Source: Peribacillus frigoritolerans (lineage in GTDB: Bacteria > Bacillota > Bacilli > Bacillales > DSM-1321). From it: a DNA stretch of 64,000 bases. Each line of letters opens with the position of its first letter. Within the stretch, counting starts at the first letter, position 1. Made by a program: the position numbers and the translations under genes. The stretch lies in NCBI RefSeq assembly GCF_001636405.1, contig NZ_KV440950.1:3700778-3764777 (forward strand). Reading direction: 5' to 3'. The notes under the pieces were generated by a model. It was given only the letters and a program-made list of their open reading frames with translations, had not been told where the DNA came from and made no database searches. Of this stretch, positions 18,745 to 28,909 are shown in pieces.

Positions 18745-19035
18745 TCCTGAGTTTTACTTCAAGGCGGGTTCTGGGAATTCACCTCGTCTAAAAATGTCAC
18801 CATGCGGGGGAGAGGCACCCCTACCTCTCATAATTTTTTAGTGATCACTTTTGAGTTGAGCTATAAAGGCTAACTGGGGTATAAACTCAAGGATATGTTA
18901 CGAACCTGGAGAATTCAAAAGGTTGAAGCCCTTTGTGTGAGCTGAGTACAGTCTTTGTAGGACTCAGGAGGTAGAAACTACTGTTCAGACGCTCTTAGGA
19001 AGATTGCTAAGTGAATGGATAACGCTGTAGATTAA
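18745..19035 (+). ncRNA. Possible group II intron 5' ribozyme fragment
   Basis: This stretch is non-coding on both strands but rich in short complementary motifs and purine runs: GCTAACTGGGGTATAAACTC, ACGAACCTGGAG, AGTACAGTCTTTGTAGGACT, and GTGAATGGATAACGCTGTAG. The style and several motifs recall domain I of bacterial group II introns, in particular the ACTAACTGGGGATA region of Ll.LtrB. No intron-encoded protein or domain V was found, so at most a fragment. It lies just downstream of the DUF4365 gene. Confidence 0.3.
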
Positions 19036-19054
19036 AAAGAATTTTCTGGTCATT

Positions 19055-20338
19055 TTAATGTCCTTCAACTTTCCCCAATTCATAATTGAGAACAAGTAAT
19101 TGCTCATATAGCTCACGTTCTCTAGACTCCACGAAATATTTATTATTCATATTTGGCTTTATTTCTGACACAAAGTTAGATAATTCAGTGTAACTATCCA
19201 TTAATGCATTATTTAAGTCTTTACATTCATAAGGTGTGTAACCTTCATCAGAAAGTGATATATACATATCATCAATTTCTTTCGAGTTTTCTTCTATAAA
19301 GGTATTGAAGCTGTTATTTTCATTACTATAAATCAGCCTATTAATCTCAAGAAATACTGAGTTGATATAATTTATAAAGGGAAGCATTTTTTCAAAGTAT
19401 TCTCTTTTGGAAATGGAATTATATTTTATATTGTCGTTCAGCGTTCTATAATCTTCATACCATTTTACTCTAATATTTTCTTCCACTATCTCCGTATCAA
19501 ATCTGTCTTTAAAAACAATAAACTCATCTTTAATGTCATTAACCCATTCAGTTCTACAAAATGGGAGACCATGATTTAGGTGAACAATATCATCATAAAA
19601 ATAAAGCCATATGTAATCAGGGGTATCATTTAAAGTAATACCTTTAAAAATTTTTTTATTGAAGTTGTTCTCATAAATTTTATTATTTATCTTTCTGACT
19701 AGTTCAATCATAGAATCCTTCGAGGTGGCAAAAGAACGTTCTACGTATATACGAGCACTTAATCTACGCTTTTGTAGGGTTGAGTTATCTTGCTCTTCCA
19801 AGATTGTATAATAATATTCACTTGTATTCTGCTTTCTTAACTGCTGAATAATGTTAACCCCATGAGTTGCAATACTTTCTATTTCTGAATAGAAGTTAAC
19901 CTCTTTTTCAACTTTATTGGAAATTGGAATTCTAATTCTGACAGTCTTGCTGTTTGCCCTCCACATTGAATTGTCATTCTCCAGCACAGTTGAAATGTAC
20001 TGCTGAGTCCATAGCCAAAAAGCTCTTTCAATTTCCACATCATATACAATGATAGCCACTGGAATATCACAAACATCACAAAAGTTTAAAAACTTAACAG
20101 GGCAATCAAAGAGAACTGAATCACCATCAATTTTTAGGTTTGTTGTAGCTTTTAATTGAACTTTAAGTAATTTAGCTGTTGTTTCCCTCTCCTCGGTGAA
20201 AACCTCTATTTCCCCATCTATATCGTTATCGTTTTCTTGTTCTCTGTACTTCCAACCATTCCTAATGATAACTCCTTCTACAAAGTGTTTAGATAAATCT
20301 TCATAATGCTTGTTTAAATCATTAAGTGAACGTTTCAA
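19055..20338 (-). CDS. DUF4365-domain protein (predicted PD-(D/E)xK nuclease fold)
   Basis: A 427-aa protein whose N-terminal 150 residues form a DUF4365 domain. The nuclease-fold signature is visible as DNDIDGEIEVFTE (about 37-49) followed by LKVQLKAT (about 58-65), i.e. D...E...QxK. The remainder, rich in Asn, Lys and Tyr, shows no further domain I recognise. DUF4365 proteins are often found in phage-defence or mobile regions. Here it stands alone with no partner helicase or methylase. It starts at TTG 20338 behind AAGGGGGC. It is AT-rich and sits between a possible intron fragment and a recombinase stub, suggesting horizontal acquisition. A defence nuclease role is inferred, not shown. Confidence 0.75.
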   Translation of the reverse strand: MKRSLNDLNKHYEDLSKHFVEGVIIRNGWKYREQENDNDIDGEIEVFTEERETTAKLLKVQLKATTNLKIDGDSVLFDCPVKFLNFCDVCDIPVAIIVYDVEIERAFWLWTQQYISTVLENDNSMWRANSKTVRIRIPISNKVEKEVNFYSEIESIATHGVNIIQQLRKQNTSEYYYTILEEQDNSTLQKRRLSARIYVERSFATSKDSMIELVRKINNKIYENNFNKKIFKGITLNDTPDYIWLYFYDDIVHLNHGLPFCRTEWVNDIKDEFIVFKDRFDTEIVEENIRVKWYEDYRTLNDNIKYNSISKREYFEKMLPFINYINSVFLEINRLIYSNENNSFNTFIEENSKEIDDMYISLSDEGYTPYECKDLNNALMDSYTELSNFVSEIKPNMNNKYFVESRERELYEQLLVLNYELGKVEGH

Positions 20339-20521
20339 GCACTTCAGCCCCCTTTATATTTTTAATTAAATTATACACTTTATTAGGAAACATAAATAAA
20401 AAAGCCAGATCCCTAAGGAACCTGTTCATTAATCTTCACCTAGGCAGCTTCTCCTCAACAAGTGCCTTCCGAAGTCTTTCAAACTGTTTAGGATACTTCT
20501 CAAGTGTAACTGCACTTGACT

Positions 20522-20846
20522 AGGGTAAATGATGGGGCCACCCCTCTTTCCAACCGCGCCATCTAGGCTTTAGTAAAGAAATACACGAAAGCCTTTAAGT
20601 CCAATAATTCCAAGTCCCTACACAAAATTAGGCAAACCTATGGGACGAATATAATGGACCAATCAGGAGATATTCATTTGTTGATGACTCAACTTGGTCA
20701 TAATTCAACCACAACGGCTGTACTATATACAAACCCTGGGCAGGAGAAGTCTAAAAAGGCCGCAAAACAGATGGGAGAGAGAAGAACAAATTATCGTGAA
20801 AAGAATTTAAAAAGGAGAAGATTTCTAATCTTCTCCTTTTTAGTTT
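20522..20846 (+). pseudogene. C-terminal stub of a tyrosine recombinase (XerS-like)
   Basis: Plus-strand fragments in shifted frames include LGHNSTTTAVLYTNPGQE, where GHxS...Y is the catalytic C-terminal motif of tyrosine recombinases, then KKAAKQMGERRTN. A nearly identical but longer stub lies at 30683-31216. The N-terminal catalytic part is absent and frames are broken. The preceding minus-strand sequence (about 20438-20515, YPKQFERLRKALVEEKLPR) is another unassigned fragment joined here. Confidence 0.7.
20811..20845 (+). terminator. Terminator after the recombinase stub
   Basis: Stem AAAAAGGAGAAGATT / AATCTTCTCCTTTTT followed by T's. Confidence 0.8.
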
Positions 20847-21059
20847 GAGAGCACATAACAATGCCAAGTATAGTATAGTACTCCCTTATAGAGACACCTA
20901 CCATTCTACATAATGGGCTACATTAAGATGTCCTAACGACTATTATTATGCCCTCACTAAATCCAGTTATTTAATTAGGCCTCCAATGGAAAGGAGTCTA
21001 TATTCATCTTGTAGTTTTACCATTACGAATGCTTAACTTTACTCTTCAGCATACTAGGT

Positions 21060-21878
21060 TTATTTTTTCTCAGAAAATAACAGGGATTTAATCCGGATCC
21101 AGGGACGCTCATTCTCCCATTCTACTTTGACTGGGACACAAAAGGTCTTTTCCAATAATGATTCGGTTAATACTTCCCTCTTTTCTCCTTTATCCATAAC
21201 GTTCCCCGAATTGATTAACATAGCATGGGTTATAGATGGTACGATTTCTTCAATATGATGTGTAACATATAAAATGGTTGGGCCGTTCGGTGCAGCAGTC
21301 ATATCTTCAATAGATGCTAACAGCTCTTCTTTAGAGTAAATATCCAGTCCATTGCAAGGCTCATCTAAGATTAATAATTGCGGTGAAGACATGAGGGCCC
21401 TTGCAATCATTACTTTTCTTTTTTCACCTTGAGAGAGTGTGTGGATAAATTGGTTAGACAAAAGTTTGATTCTGAATTGGTCAAGTAATGCTTTTGCTTT
21501 CTTCACATCATCCTCTGTAAATTCGTCATATAATCCAATTGAAGCAAATTTTCCGCTTAAAACTACTTCAAGTGCTGTATCATTTGGGCGAGACTGATAT
21601 TCCTGATCTAATGAGGAACTGACCCAGCCGATGGATTTCCGCAGTTCAGGAATATTCGTTTTCCCAAAAAGATTTCCTAAAACGGACACTTCACCACTAT
21701 TCGGCCATTGATAACCTGTAATCATTTTTAAAAGAGATGTCTTCCCTGATCCATTTAGTCCTAGAAGTGCCCAATGTTCCCCTTTTTGGACCTCCCATGA
21801 AACCCCATTCAATAACAGCTTTCCATTTCGCTTCCAGGTAATATTTTTAAGTGAAATGATGCTTTTCGTTCGACTCAC
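21060..21878 (-). CDS. ylmA: ABC transporter ATP-binding protein YlmA
   Basis: A 272-aa single ABC ATPase domain. Walker A is GLNGSGKTS (about 39-47), the signature is LSQGEKRK, Walker B is LLILDEPCNGLD, and the switch His is in YVTHH. The KGEHWALLGLNG and CNGLDIYSKE segments are typical of the YlmA subfamily, stand-alone ATPases of unknown function in Bacillus. No permease is adjacent, as usual for YlmA. It starts with GTG 21878 behind AAGGAGGC. Confidence 0.88.
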   Translation of the reverse strand: MSRTKSIISLKNITWKRNGKLLLNGVSWEVQKGEHWALLGLNGSGKTSLLKMITGYQWPNSGEVSVLGNLFGKTNIPELRKSIGWVSSSLDQEYQSRPNDTALEVVLSGKFASIGLYDEFTEDDVKKAKALLDQFRIKLLSNQFIHTLSQGEKRKVMIARALMSSPQLLILDEPCNGLDIYSKEELLASIEDMTAAPNGPTILYVTHHIEEIVPSITHAMLINSGNVMDKGEKREVLTESLLEKTFCVPVKVEWENERPWIRIKSLLFSEKK

Positions 21879-22395
21879 TTTTTCGCCTCCTTAAGGTATT
21901 AAAGCCTTTTACAAACGGTTTTCCCATGTCCAAAATTTTTAAAGTGTTTGCTTGGTCCCTTGCTATGTTAGTAGACAATAACCAATGTCCCCTAGCAATC
22001 AAGGTTAGTGTAAAAACCAAATTAACTGAATAATGTAATTATATTAAAATTTTAACGTTTTGTAATTTTTTCCTTAGCATTGTTTTGATTTTTTTTATTT
22101 TTTTGTTGATCCCCTTCACCCAAGGGGTAAAACTAGTAGACATATATATCATGTATATCCCAACCTAGTCAGAAAGCAAAGACACGTAAATAGCTAAAAA
22201 AAAGAAAGAAATGGTGGTAAATGAAATACAAAACAATAAATGAAGATTTAATTCTTATATTTATTGGGGGCGCTTATGTTTGGTTATTGGAATTATGGCA
22301 CCTTCTCACCGTAAAGATGAAATTCTGTCATGTCTGTGAAGCATTTTGATTTGGCATTGTTGCCTTAAGGCACGCTCGAGAATATTGGACGCTAC
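21879..22395. other. Intergenic region with one very small ORF
   Basis: The ylmA promoter must lie here. A 42-codon plus-strand ORF at 22221-22349 (MKYKTINEDLILIFIGG..., hydrophobic centre, GGTGG upstream) may be chance or a remnant; there is no other support for it. Confidence 0.25.
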
Positions 22396-22505
22396 GAAAT
22401 TACCAAAACGTTCATTGATATAGTACGGACAAACTGACCCTTTTTTCTCCAAATCGATGTCTTTTAAAAAAAACACCCTCTTAAGGCGTGATCCTCCGGC
22501 AAGTA
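22396..22505. repeat. Degenerate repeat block, copy 2 (uninterrupted)
   Basis: Shares TTCATTGATATAGTACGGAC, CCAAATCGATGTCTTTT, and ACACCCTCTTAAGGCGTGAT with the block at 13536-13866, without the palindromic insertion present there. Confidence 0.6.
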
Positions 22506-22590
22506 AGTTTGCTCTCCCCTATTCTACCTTCAATAACAGATTGTTGAAGGACCTGCAACAGACACTTTCATCCATACATTATAAAAAAAA

Positions 22591-22632
22591 GAGAAGTTGA
22601 TTATCTACATAATAGTAGGTTATCAACTTCCG
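22591..22632 (-). terminator. Terminator after gntP
   Basis: Stem GAAGTTGATTA / TATCAACTTC with A/T-rich flanks, just downstream of the minus-strand gntP stop codon. Confidence 0.75.
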
Positions 22633-22649
22633 TCCCCTCGTTTACGGTT

Positions 22650-24101
22650 TTATGCCTTTATATCCCCCAAAGCGTTTCTTTTATCCTTAGATCGGTCAAA
22701 CATACTGAAATATATTGCTACTATACTAATGAGAATTATTACTCCTCCAGAGATAATTAAGGATGCATCTAATAATAAAATAAACCCTAATCCCGCTACA
22801 GAAGTAATAGTGGAAAGTATTGTCCATGTTAAAAACGTTTCCTTCATGCTTAACCCAAAATATTCTTTAATCATCCAAAATCCTGCATCATTAACATGCG
22901 AGCAAATTGAGCTGCCTGCCCCAGTTGCAAGAGTTACTAAGGCTAAATTAACATCGTATTGAGCCAACATTGGAATTACTAATCCTGCAGTGGACATAGC
23001 TGCAACTGTGGCTGATCCTAAAGATAACCGTAATATCGCAGCAACTAACCAAGCAAGTATGATCGGTGACATTGAAGTTCCTGTAAATAATTCCGCTACA
23101 TAATCCCCTACACCACCATCAATCAGTACTTGCTTGAAAGCACCGCCACCTCCAATAATTAATAGCATCATACCAATTGCAGCAATTGATGACGTACAAG
23201 AATCCATCACTTCTTTTATTGGAGTATTTCTTGCTATTCCCATTGTATAGAATGCAAGAATTAAAGATATCAACATTGCAGAAGAAGGGTTTCCTATAAG
23301 ACGAACAATTTCTAATAATGTATTCCCTTCAAATCCAATTGATTTTTGAATCATATCAACAATTGTAGATATAGCCATTAATAAAACGGGGAACATTGCA
23401 GTCAATACACTTATACCGAAAGCTGGTGTTTCTTCAAGCTGGAATGTTTTTTGTTCGCCTAAAGAAGCTATATTACCTGTTTTGTTGAATGCATCAGGTA
23501 CAATCTTTTTAGCCACCTTAGTATATAGAGGGCCTGCTATAATGACGGTTGGTATTGCGACAATAATACCGTAAAGTAAAACTAATCCAATATCTGCACC
23601 ATATTCACCAGCTATTACTGTTGGCCCTGGATGTGGAGGTAAGAAACTATGAGTTGCTAATAAGGCTGCAGCCATAGGAATACCTAGGTGCAAAATAGAA
23701 ACTCTTAATTCTTTCGCAATTGAAAATACAATTGGAATCAATAAAACTAACCCTACTTCGAAAAATAGTGCTATACCCACAATAAACGAAGCAGCTACAA
23801 CAGCCCACTGAATTCTTTTTTCTCCAAATTTATTAATTAAGGTCATTGCAATACGCTGGGCTCCCCCTGCATCAGCAATTAACCTACCAAGCATTGCACC
23901 AAGTCCAAATATTAAAGCTATATGACCAAGTGTACCTCCTAACCCACCTTCAATCGATGCAACAACATTTTCAAGCGGCATTCCCAGGGCTAAAGATACA
24001 ATAAAAGATACAATAATTAATGAAACAAATGTATTTAATTTGAATCCAGTAATCAAAATTAGCAACAGGATAATCCCAATCGCTACAATAAGTAATGGCA
24101 T
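22650..24101 (-). CDS. GntP-family gluconate/aldonate:H+ symporter
   Basis: A 483-aa membrane protein with about 13 hydrophobic helices. GntP-family landmarks are [21 protein letters not shown] (read from about residue 53), [19 protein letters not shown] and [18 protein letters not shown]. This family imports gluconate and related aldonates with protons. Being next to a YjhG-type xylonate dehydratase makes D-xylonate or another pentonate the probable substrate. ATG 24101 follows TTTGGAGG. It has its own upstream region with a near-consensus cre site, 277 nt past the dehydratase gene on the same strand. Confidence 0.92.
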   Translation of the reverse strand: MPLLIVAIGIILLLILITGFKLNTFVSLIIVSFIVSLALGMPLENVVASIEGGLGGTLGHIALIFGLGAMLGRLIADAGGAQRIAMTLINKFGEKRIQWAVVAASFIVGIALFFEVGLVLLIPIVFSIAKELRVSILHLGIPMAAALLATHSFLPPHPGPTVIAGEYGADIGLVLLYGIIVAIPTVIIAGPLYTKVAKKIVPDAFNKTGNIASLGEQKTFQLEETPAFGISVLTAMFPVLLMAISTIVDMIQKSIGFEGNTLLEIVRLIGNPSSAMLISLILAFYTMGIARNTPIKEVMDSCTSSIAAIGMMLLIIGGGGAFKQVLIDGGVGDYVAELFTGTSMSPIILAWLVAAILRLSLGSATVAAMSTAGLVIPMLAQYDVNLALVTLATGAGSSICSHVNDAGFWMIKEYFGLSMKETFLTWTILSTITSVAGLGFILLLDASLIISGGVIILISIVAIYFSMFDRSKDKRNALGDIKA

Positions 24102-24251
24102 ATTAAACCTCCAAAAAAATAATTAAAATATTTCTATTTGCTCAACTTACAAAAAGACCGAACCTATATTTTAATTAGTAAGTAACTCTAGGATGCTTAT
24201 GCTATTTTGTTTACTAGTCATAAAGTGTAGATATTTGAAAAAACGAAATAT

Positions 24252-24267
24252 AGTAATCGCTTTCATT
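24252..24267 (-). promoter_or_regulatory. Near-consensus cre site upstream of gntP
   Basis: Minus-strand AATGAAAGCGATTACT matches WTGNAARCGNWWWCAW except for the A of the final CA. It lies about 150 nt upstream of the gntP start. Confidence 0.5.
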
Positions 24268-24378
24268 TGAAGCAATTACAAAATTTAGCGTGCACTACTA
24301 TTTAATAAAATGGGATAATAAACGATTAAGTTTAAAAAGTAAGGTCTTAAGTGTGCTTTAAAGCTGCGCAATTATAGA

Positions 24379-26367
24379 TTAATTTTGAACTAGTGTTTTT
24401 TCTTCACCTAATGCTTTTACTCCCGCATTTAGAACTTCAATAATTCGATCTGTATCATAGATATTTCCGCGCCAGGTTCCTCCACTTACTGATTGAAGCG
24501 CAGCCCATAAACGAGTATCATCTGGAAGACCAGGATCCGGTTTGAGGTCTGGATGAAGGTCACGTTCTTTCAAGACTTTAGTTGCCTTTTCTAAAGAAAA
24601 TCTTTCATTCTCAGTTCCAACAAAATTAACGGAACCCACTAACTGATTGCGGTCAACAATGATTTCAATAACGTCTCCATCACGCAATTTCCCAATTGCT
24701 CCCCCAGCCAATGCCTCAGGTCCAATATGTCCAATGCATGCGCCAGTAGAAACACCCGAAAAACGCGCATCTGTAATCAGGGAGACATATTTGCCAAAAG
24801 ACAAATGTTTTAATGCCGATGTTAGTTGATATGTTTCCTCCATCCCGGTTCCTGAAGGACCACCGCCCATAACAACCATTATATCTCCTGCTTCAATACC
24901 CCCTGTTTTAATAGCTTTTATAGCTGTCTTTTCTGAAGTGAAGACTTTAGCTTTTCCTGTATGTCGATACACTCCGTCTTCTCCTACTACAGATGAATCA
25001 ATGGAGGTTGATTTTATTACTGATCCTTCAGGAGCAATATTTCCTTTCGGGAATGTAACAGTAGAAGTTAGACCTTTTTCTTTTGCTTTGACTGGATCCA
25101 TGATAATATCATCAGGATTAATTCCATCAATTTCCAACAATTGTTTTTTCATCATTGTACGTCTTTCTGATTTTTCCCACCAATCGAGGTTTGCACCAAG
25201 GGTTTCTCCAGTAACGGTTAGTACATCTTCATACAACACACCTAATTTTCTTAGATGAAGCATAACCTCTGGAACCCCACCTGCTAGGAATACTTTAACG
25301 GTTGTGTGACCAACAGGACCATTTGGTAGTACATCGACTAAGCGAGGAACTTTCTTATTGATTCTAGTCCAATCTTCAACAGTGGGTATCTTACAATTAG
25401 CTGCATGAGCAATTGCTGGGATATGAAGTAATAAATTTGTTGAACCTCCGAAAGCTGCGTGAATCACCATAGCATTTTCTATCGCTTTATCCGTAACAAT
25501 ATCTTTGGTATAGATCTTTTTCTTCTCCAACTCTAAAGCTGCACGTGCTGATTGCCTAGCCATCTCCATCCATATTGGCTGACCTGAAGGTGCCAGTGCC
25601 GAGTGAGGTAAGGCCATTCCAATAGCTTCAGCAACTACTTGGGAGGTGCCAGCTGTACCAAGAAATTGACATCCTCCTCCCGGTGTAGCACAAGCACGAC
25701 ATCCGAGATCAGCAGCTTCTTGTAAAGTAATTTCGTTGTTTGCGTATCTTGCCCCAATTGTTTGAATCTTTCCTGCGTCTTCTCCATTTGTAGGTGGAAG
25801 AGTAACACCTCCAGGGACAATGACAGTTGGCAAGTTGTGCATTGACGCTAGAGCTACCATCATGGCTGGAAGACCTTTATCACACGTAGCTACCCCAATA
25901 ATTGCACGACGCGTAGGCAATGATCGAATTAATCTTCGATAAACTATAGCTGCATCGTTTCGAAAAGGAAGGGAATCAAACATACCGGTAGTTCCTTGAG
26001 AACGACCATCACATGGATCACTTACGAATCCTGCAAAAGGAACCCCTCCTTGTCTACTAATCTCTTCAGCTGACGCCTTCATTAATAAACCTATTTCCCA
26101 ATGGCCAGTATGATACCCTAACGCAATTGGAGTACCATCATGATTCCTAATTCCACCTTGAGTACCGAGGATTAGAACTTGTTTTCCAAGGAGGTTTGAA
26201 GGTGCCCATCCCATTCCAACATTTTGGGATAATCCAAAAAGGTCACCACTTGGTGAATCTAGCAACATTTCTGATGTAAGTGGGAGTGAACCATCTGCCC
26301 CTTTTGAATGAGTTTGAACTTTGTAAAAAGATACATCCTCTTCGCCAAATATCGATTGTAATGACAT
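24379..26367 (-). CDS. yjhG: D-xylonate dehydratase, YjhG/YagF type (IlvD/EDD family)
   Basis: A 662-aa dehydratase. The length and segments such as [21 protein letters not shown] (from about residue 69), [17 protein letters not shown] and [13 protein letters not shown] place it in the YjhG/YagF branch of the IlvD/EDD superfamily rather than IlvD itself. The Fe-S ligands are probably the Cys residues in [13 protein letters not shown] and ATPGGGCQF. The reaction is D-xylonate (or a similar pentonate) to 2-keto-3-deoxy-pentonate, the first Weimberg step after aldonate entry. ATG 26367 follows ACGGAGGA. It is divergent from the IclR gene, with an operator palindrome 206 nt upstream. Confidence 0.92.
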   Translation of the reverse strand: MSLQSIFGEEDVSFYKVQTHSKGADGSLPLTSEMLLDSPSGDLFGLSQNVGMGWAPSNLLGKQVLILGTQGGIRNHDGTPIALGYHTGHWEIGLLMKASAEEISRQGGVPFAGFVSDPCDGRSQGTTGMFDSLPFRNDAAIVYRRLIRSLPTRRAIIGVATCDKGLPAMMVALASMHNLPTVIVPGGVTLPPTNGEDAGKIQTIGARYANNEITLQEAADLGCRACATPGGGCQFLGTAGTSQVVAEAIGMALPHSALAPSGQPIWMEMARQSARAALELEKKKIYTKDIVTDKAIENAMVIHAAFGGSTNLLLHIPAIAHAANCKIPTVEDWTRINKKVPRLVDVLPNGPVGHTTVKVFLAGGVPEVMLHLRKLGVLYEDVLTVTGETLGANLDWWEKSERRTMMKKQLLEIDGINPDDIIMDPVKAKEKGLTSTVTFPKGNIAPEGSVIKSTSIDSSVVGEDGVYRHTGKAKVFTSEKTAIKAIKTGGIEAGDIMVVMGGGPSGTGMEETYQLTSALKHLSFGKYVSLITDARFSGVSTGACIGHIGPEALAGGAIGKLRDGDVIEIIVDRNQLVGSVNFVGTENERFSLEKATKVLKERDLHPDLKPDPGLPDDTRLWAALQSVSGGTWRGNIYDTDRIIEVLNAGVKALGEEKTLVQN

Positions 26368-26572
26368 ATGTATTCCTCCGTTAATAAGATTTTTTTATTT
26401 CAAAAAAAGAAATATAATTATGTTGCTCACATAATTAACTGCTAATTTTTGACCTATATTTATTGCAATTACTATCATGCTTCCTACTGCTATTTGGATT
26501 TTTATAATCTGAAATATTGAATATTCTTAGGACTGTTTATCTTGTATACTCTCTATAAAAACCTCTCCTTTA

Positions 26573-26589
26573 GTTTTATAATATAAAAC
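26573..26589. promoter_or_regulatory. IclR operator palindrome (yjhG side)
   Basis: Perfect 17-nt palindrome GTTTTATAATATAAAAC, identical to those at 27826-27842 and 34837-34853. It lies in the yjhG/iclR divergent intergenic region. Confidence 0.75.
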
Positions 26590-26986
26590 GCAGTTCATCT
26601 ATATTGAACTTTGGTTGCCATTTAAAATAATCACATTTTTTCTGAAAAGTCAATCAACTTTCCAAAGCTAATTATAGAGTAGGATTTCATGTTTTTTACA
26701 ATAAACCTCTTATTTTACTCATATGTACGTAAGGAATCTAAAACAACAGAGGGTATAATTCTAAAAAAATACTAGTTTTTGTACAAGATATTAACTCCTA
26801 TTAATCTTACGTAGATAATTGTATGACTTAATAACTTCGCTTTGTAGAATGAGAATGATAAATGAATTCTTTATAATTTTTCTTTGGATAAAGGAGGAAA
26901 TCCATGTATTTAATTATGTTTCTTGACATTTTTAGAAAACTAGTATTATATTTGAATTGTAAGAATGTTTGTAATAGTAAAAACAG

Positions 26987-27003
26987 GTTTTATAATTTAA
27001 AAC
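26987..27003. promoter_or_regulatory. IclR operator palindrome (autoregulatory)
   Basis: GTTTTATAATTTAAAAC, one base from the perfect palindrome. It ends 15 nt before the iclR start codon, so binding there would block the regulator's own expression. Confidence 0.7.
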
Positions 27004-27018
27004 AAGTAGGTGAAATCC

Positions 27019-27786
27019 ATGCCTGTTATTCAATCGGTAGATCGTGCTCTTCGTATTCTTGATTTGTTTGACGAACATACAGCAGAATTGAAAATAACAG
27101 ATATAAGTAATCAGTTAGGACTTCATAAGAGCACTGTTCATTCTTTATTGAAAACGCTTTTAAATCACGGCTATATCAGTCAAAATCCTGAGAATGGGAA
27201 GTATGGTTTGGGAATGAAGCTCTTTGAAAGAGGAAACTATGTTATTCAGTCTTTAGACGTTAGAGAATTATCAAAAAAATACTTAATGGATTTATCGGTA
27301 AAAACCGGACAGACTGCCCACTTGGTTATACTAGACGGCAAAGAGGGAGTTTATATTGATAAAGTTGAAGGCCCTATGGCTGTTATTCTTTATTCAAAAA
27401 TAGGGAAAAGAATTCCACTACACTGCTCCGCTGTTGGTAAAGCTTTAATAGCTTTTAAAGATCAGGAAGAAATTAAAAAAATTCTAAATGAATATGTCTA
27501 TTTTAAACAAACTGAATATACCATTACAGGTGAATCTGAATTTTTGCGTGAGCTTCAACAAGTTCAATCTCAAGGGTACGCAGTTGATAATCAGGAAAAC
27601 GAGCCAGGTGTTCGCTGTATTGCAGCACCTATTCGAAATCATGAGAATAAAGTTATTGCAGCTATTAGCCTTTCTACACTTATAGCTCGTATAGATGAGG
27701 CTCAGCTAGAAACTTTTATTGAACAACTGGAACAGGCGGCTTTCCAATTATCAGAACAAATGGGAAATGGGATACCAATTTCATAG
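27019..27786 (+). CDS. IclR-family transcriptional regulator of the aldonate cluster
   Basis: A 255-aa IclR protein. It has an N-terminal winged helix (ITDISNQLGLHKSTVHSLLK, about 31-50) and a C-terminal effector domain with the family's LHCSAVGKALIAF and GVRCIAAPIRN segments. ATG 27019 behind AAGTAGGTGA is preferred; a GTG at 27010 is in frame but overlaps that site. It sits between the divergent yjhG operon and the downstream dehydratase/dehydrogenase genes. The palindromes in front of all three units are probably its binding sites, with a 2-keto-3-deoxy acid or aldonate as likely inducer (inferred). Confidence 0.93.
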   Translation: MPVIQSVDRALRILDLFDEHTAELKITDISNQLGLHKSTVHSLLKTLLNHGYISQNPENGKYGLGMKLFERGNYVIQSLDVRELSKKYLMDLSVKTGQTAHLVILDGKEGVYIDKVEGPMAVILYSKIGKRIPLHCSAVGKALIAFKDQEEIKKILNEYVYFKQTEYTITGESEFLRELQQVQSQGYAVDNQENEPGVRCIAAPIRNHENKVIAAISLSTLIARIDEAQLETFIEQLEQAAFQLSEQMGNGIPIS

Positions 27787-27825
27787 AGATGGTTCCCTTC
27801 TCTTTTGTCTATATATGAAAACCCA

Positions 27826-27842
27826 GTTTTATAATATAAAAC
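27826..27842. promoter_or_regulatory. IclR operator palindrome (before KDX dehydratase)
   Basis: Perfect copy of GTTTTATAATATAAAAC ending 17 nt before the start codon at 27860, just upstream of its TTAGGAGG ribosome binding site. Confidence 0.75.
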
Positions 27843-27859
27843 ATTAGGAGGCTATTTTT

Positions 27860-28753
27860 ATGCGTATTATCCGATATTTAAATGAGCATTCAAAAGCAAC
27901 TCTAGCAGCTGTTACAAATGAGGGAAAAGTATACCCTCTTCCTCAAGAAGGATTGATTGAATTAATCCAACAGGCAAACGAACAAAATGTTTCTCCCCTC
28001 TCTTTTATAGAATTTACTATTTCCAAGTCAAAGCCTATTCCATACTCTGTAGAAGATTTATCGTTACTTGTTCCTATTGAAGCTGAAGAAGTATGGGCTT
28101 CCGGTGTTACATATGAGCGTAGTCGCGATGCACGTAATTATGAAGCAACAGGTGGAAAGTTTGATGCAACTACTTTCTATGACAAGATATATGAGGCTGA
28201 ACGGCCAGAAATTTTCTTTAAGTCTACGGCTGCTCGTACGGTTGGTCCAGGACAGGACGTTTACATACGCAGTGATTCTAATTGGCAAATTCCTGAGCCA
28301 GAAGTGGGCATTGTTATTAATCGTGATGGTGAAATCCTTGGATATACGATTGGAAATGATATGAGTTGTCGTGACATTGAAGGAGAGAACCCTCTTTATC
28401 TACCACAAGCAAAAATGTGGAAAAATTCTTGTTCCATTGGACCGGCAATTATCCTTGCAGAGTCCGTGGAAGATCCCTACAATTTTGACATCACATGCCG
28501 AATCTACCGCAATGACGAGCTTAAAGTAGAGGGAAAAGCGAATACTAGCCAGTTAAAAAGAAAATTTGATGAATTAATATCTTTCCTCATACGCGACAAC
28601 GAAATTTTTGACGGTACTGTATTATTGACTGGTACATGTATAATTCCACCAAATGACTTTACCTTATTAGATGGCGATGAGATTGAAATTGAAGTCTCTA
28701 ATATTGGTGTCTTGAAAAATAGTGTAAAGTTACCAAAGCACATATTGGTTTGA
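27860..28753 (+). CDS. 2-keto-3-deoxy-pentonate dehydratase (fumarylacetoacetase family)
   Basis: A 297-aa FAH-fold protein. It has the SGVTYERSRDAR segment (about 76-87), the acidic metal-binding region PEPEVGIVINRDG, and GYTIGNDMSCRDIEGENP, a variant of the family's NDxSxRD motif. In Weimberg-type clusters this branch dehydrates 2-keto-3-deoxy-D-xylonate or arabinonate to 2-oxoglutarate semialdehyde. Position between a xylonate dehydratase/IclR pair and a semialdehyde dehydrogenase supports this. ATG 27860 follows TTAGGAGG. Confidence 0.88.
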   Translation: MRIIRYLNEHSKATLAAVTNEGKVYPLPQEGLIELIQQANEQNVSPLSFIEFTISKSKPIPYSVEDLSLLVPIEAEEVWASGVTYERSRDARNYEATGGKFDATTFYDKIYEAERPEIFFKSTAARTVGPGQDVYIRSDSNWQIPEPEVGIVINRDGEILGYTIGNDMSCRDIEGENPLYLPQAKMWKNSCSIGPAIILAESVEDPYNFDITCRIYRNDELKVEGKANTSQLKRKFDELISFLIRDNEIFDGTVLLTGTCIIPPNDFTLLDGDEIEIEVSNIGVLKNSVKLPKHILV

Positions 28754-28909
28754 GTAAAACCGATAACACACTAATCATGCAGAAAAATACTCATTGAATT
28801 CTAGGAAAAACACTAGTTAACGAGAGTTCTCCTACTAAACCATAAAATTAACTTCAATAAGGACTTTGGCATTCAATGTTTCAGGATTAAGCAAACTGTT
28901 TCAAGGAAT

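Noticed and set aside
20326-20523. 65-codon plus-strand frame upstream of the recombinase stub
   Set aside because: No ribosome binding site or recognisable protein; the opposite strand gives fragments that make more sense.
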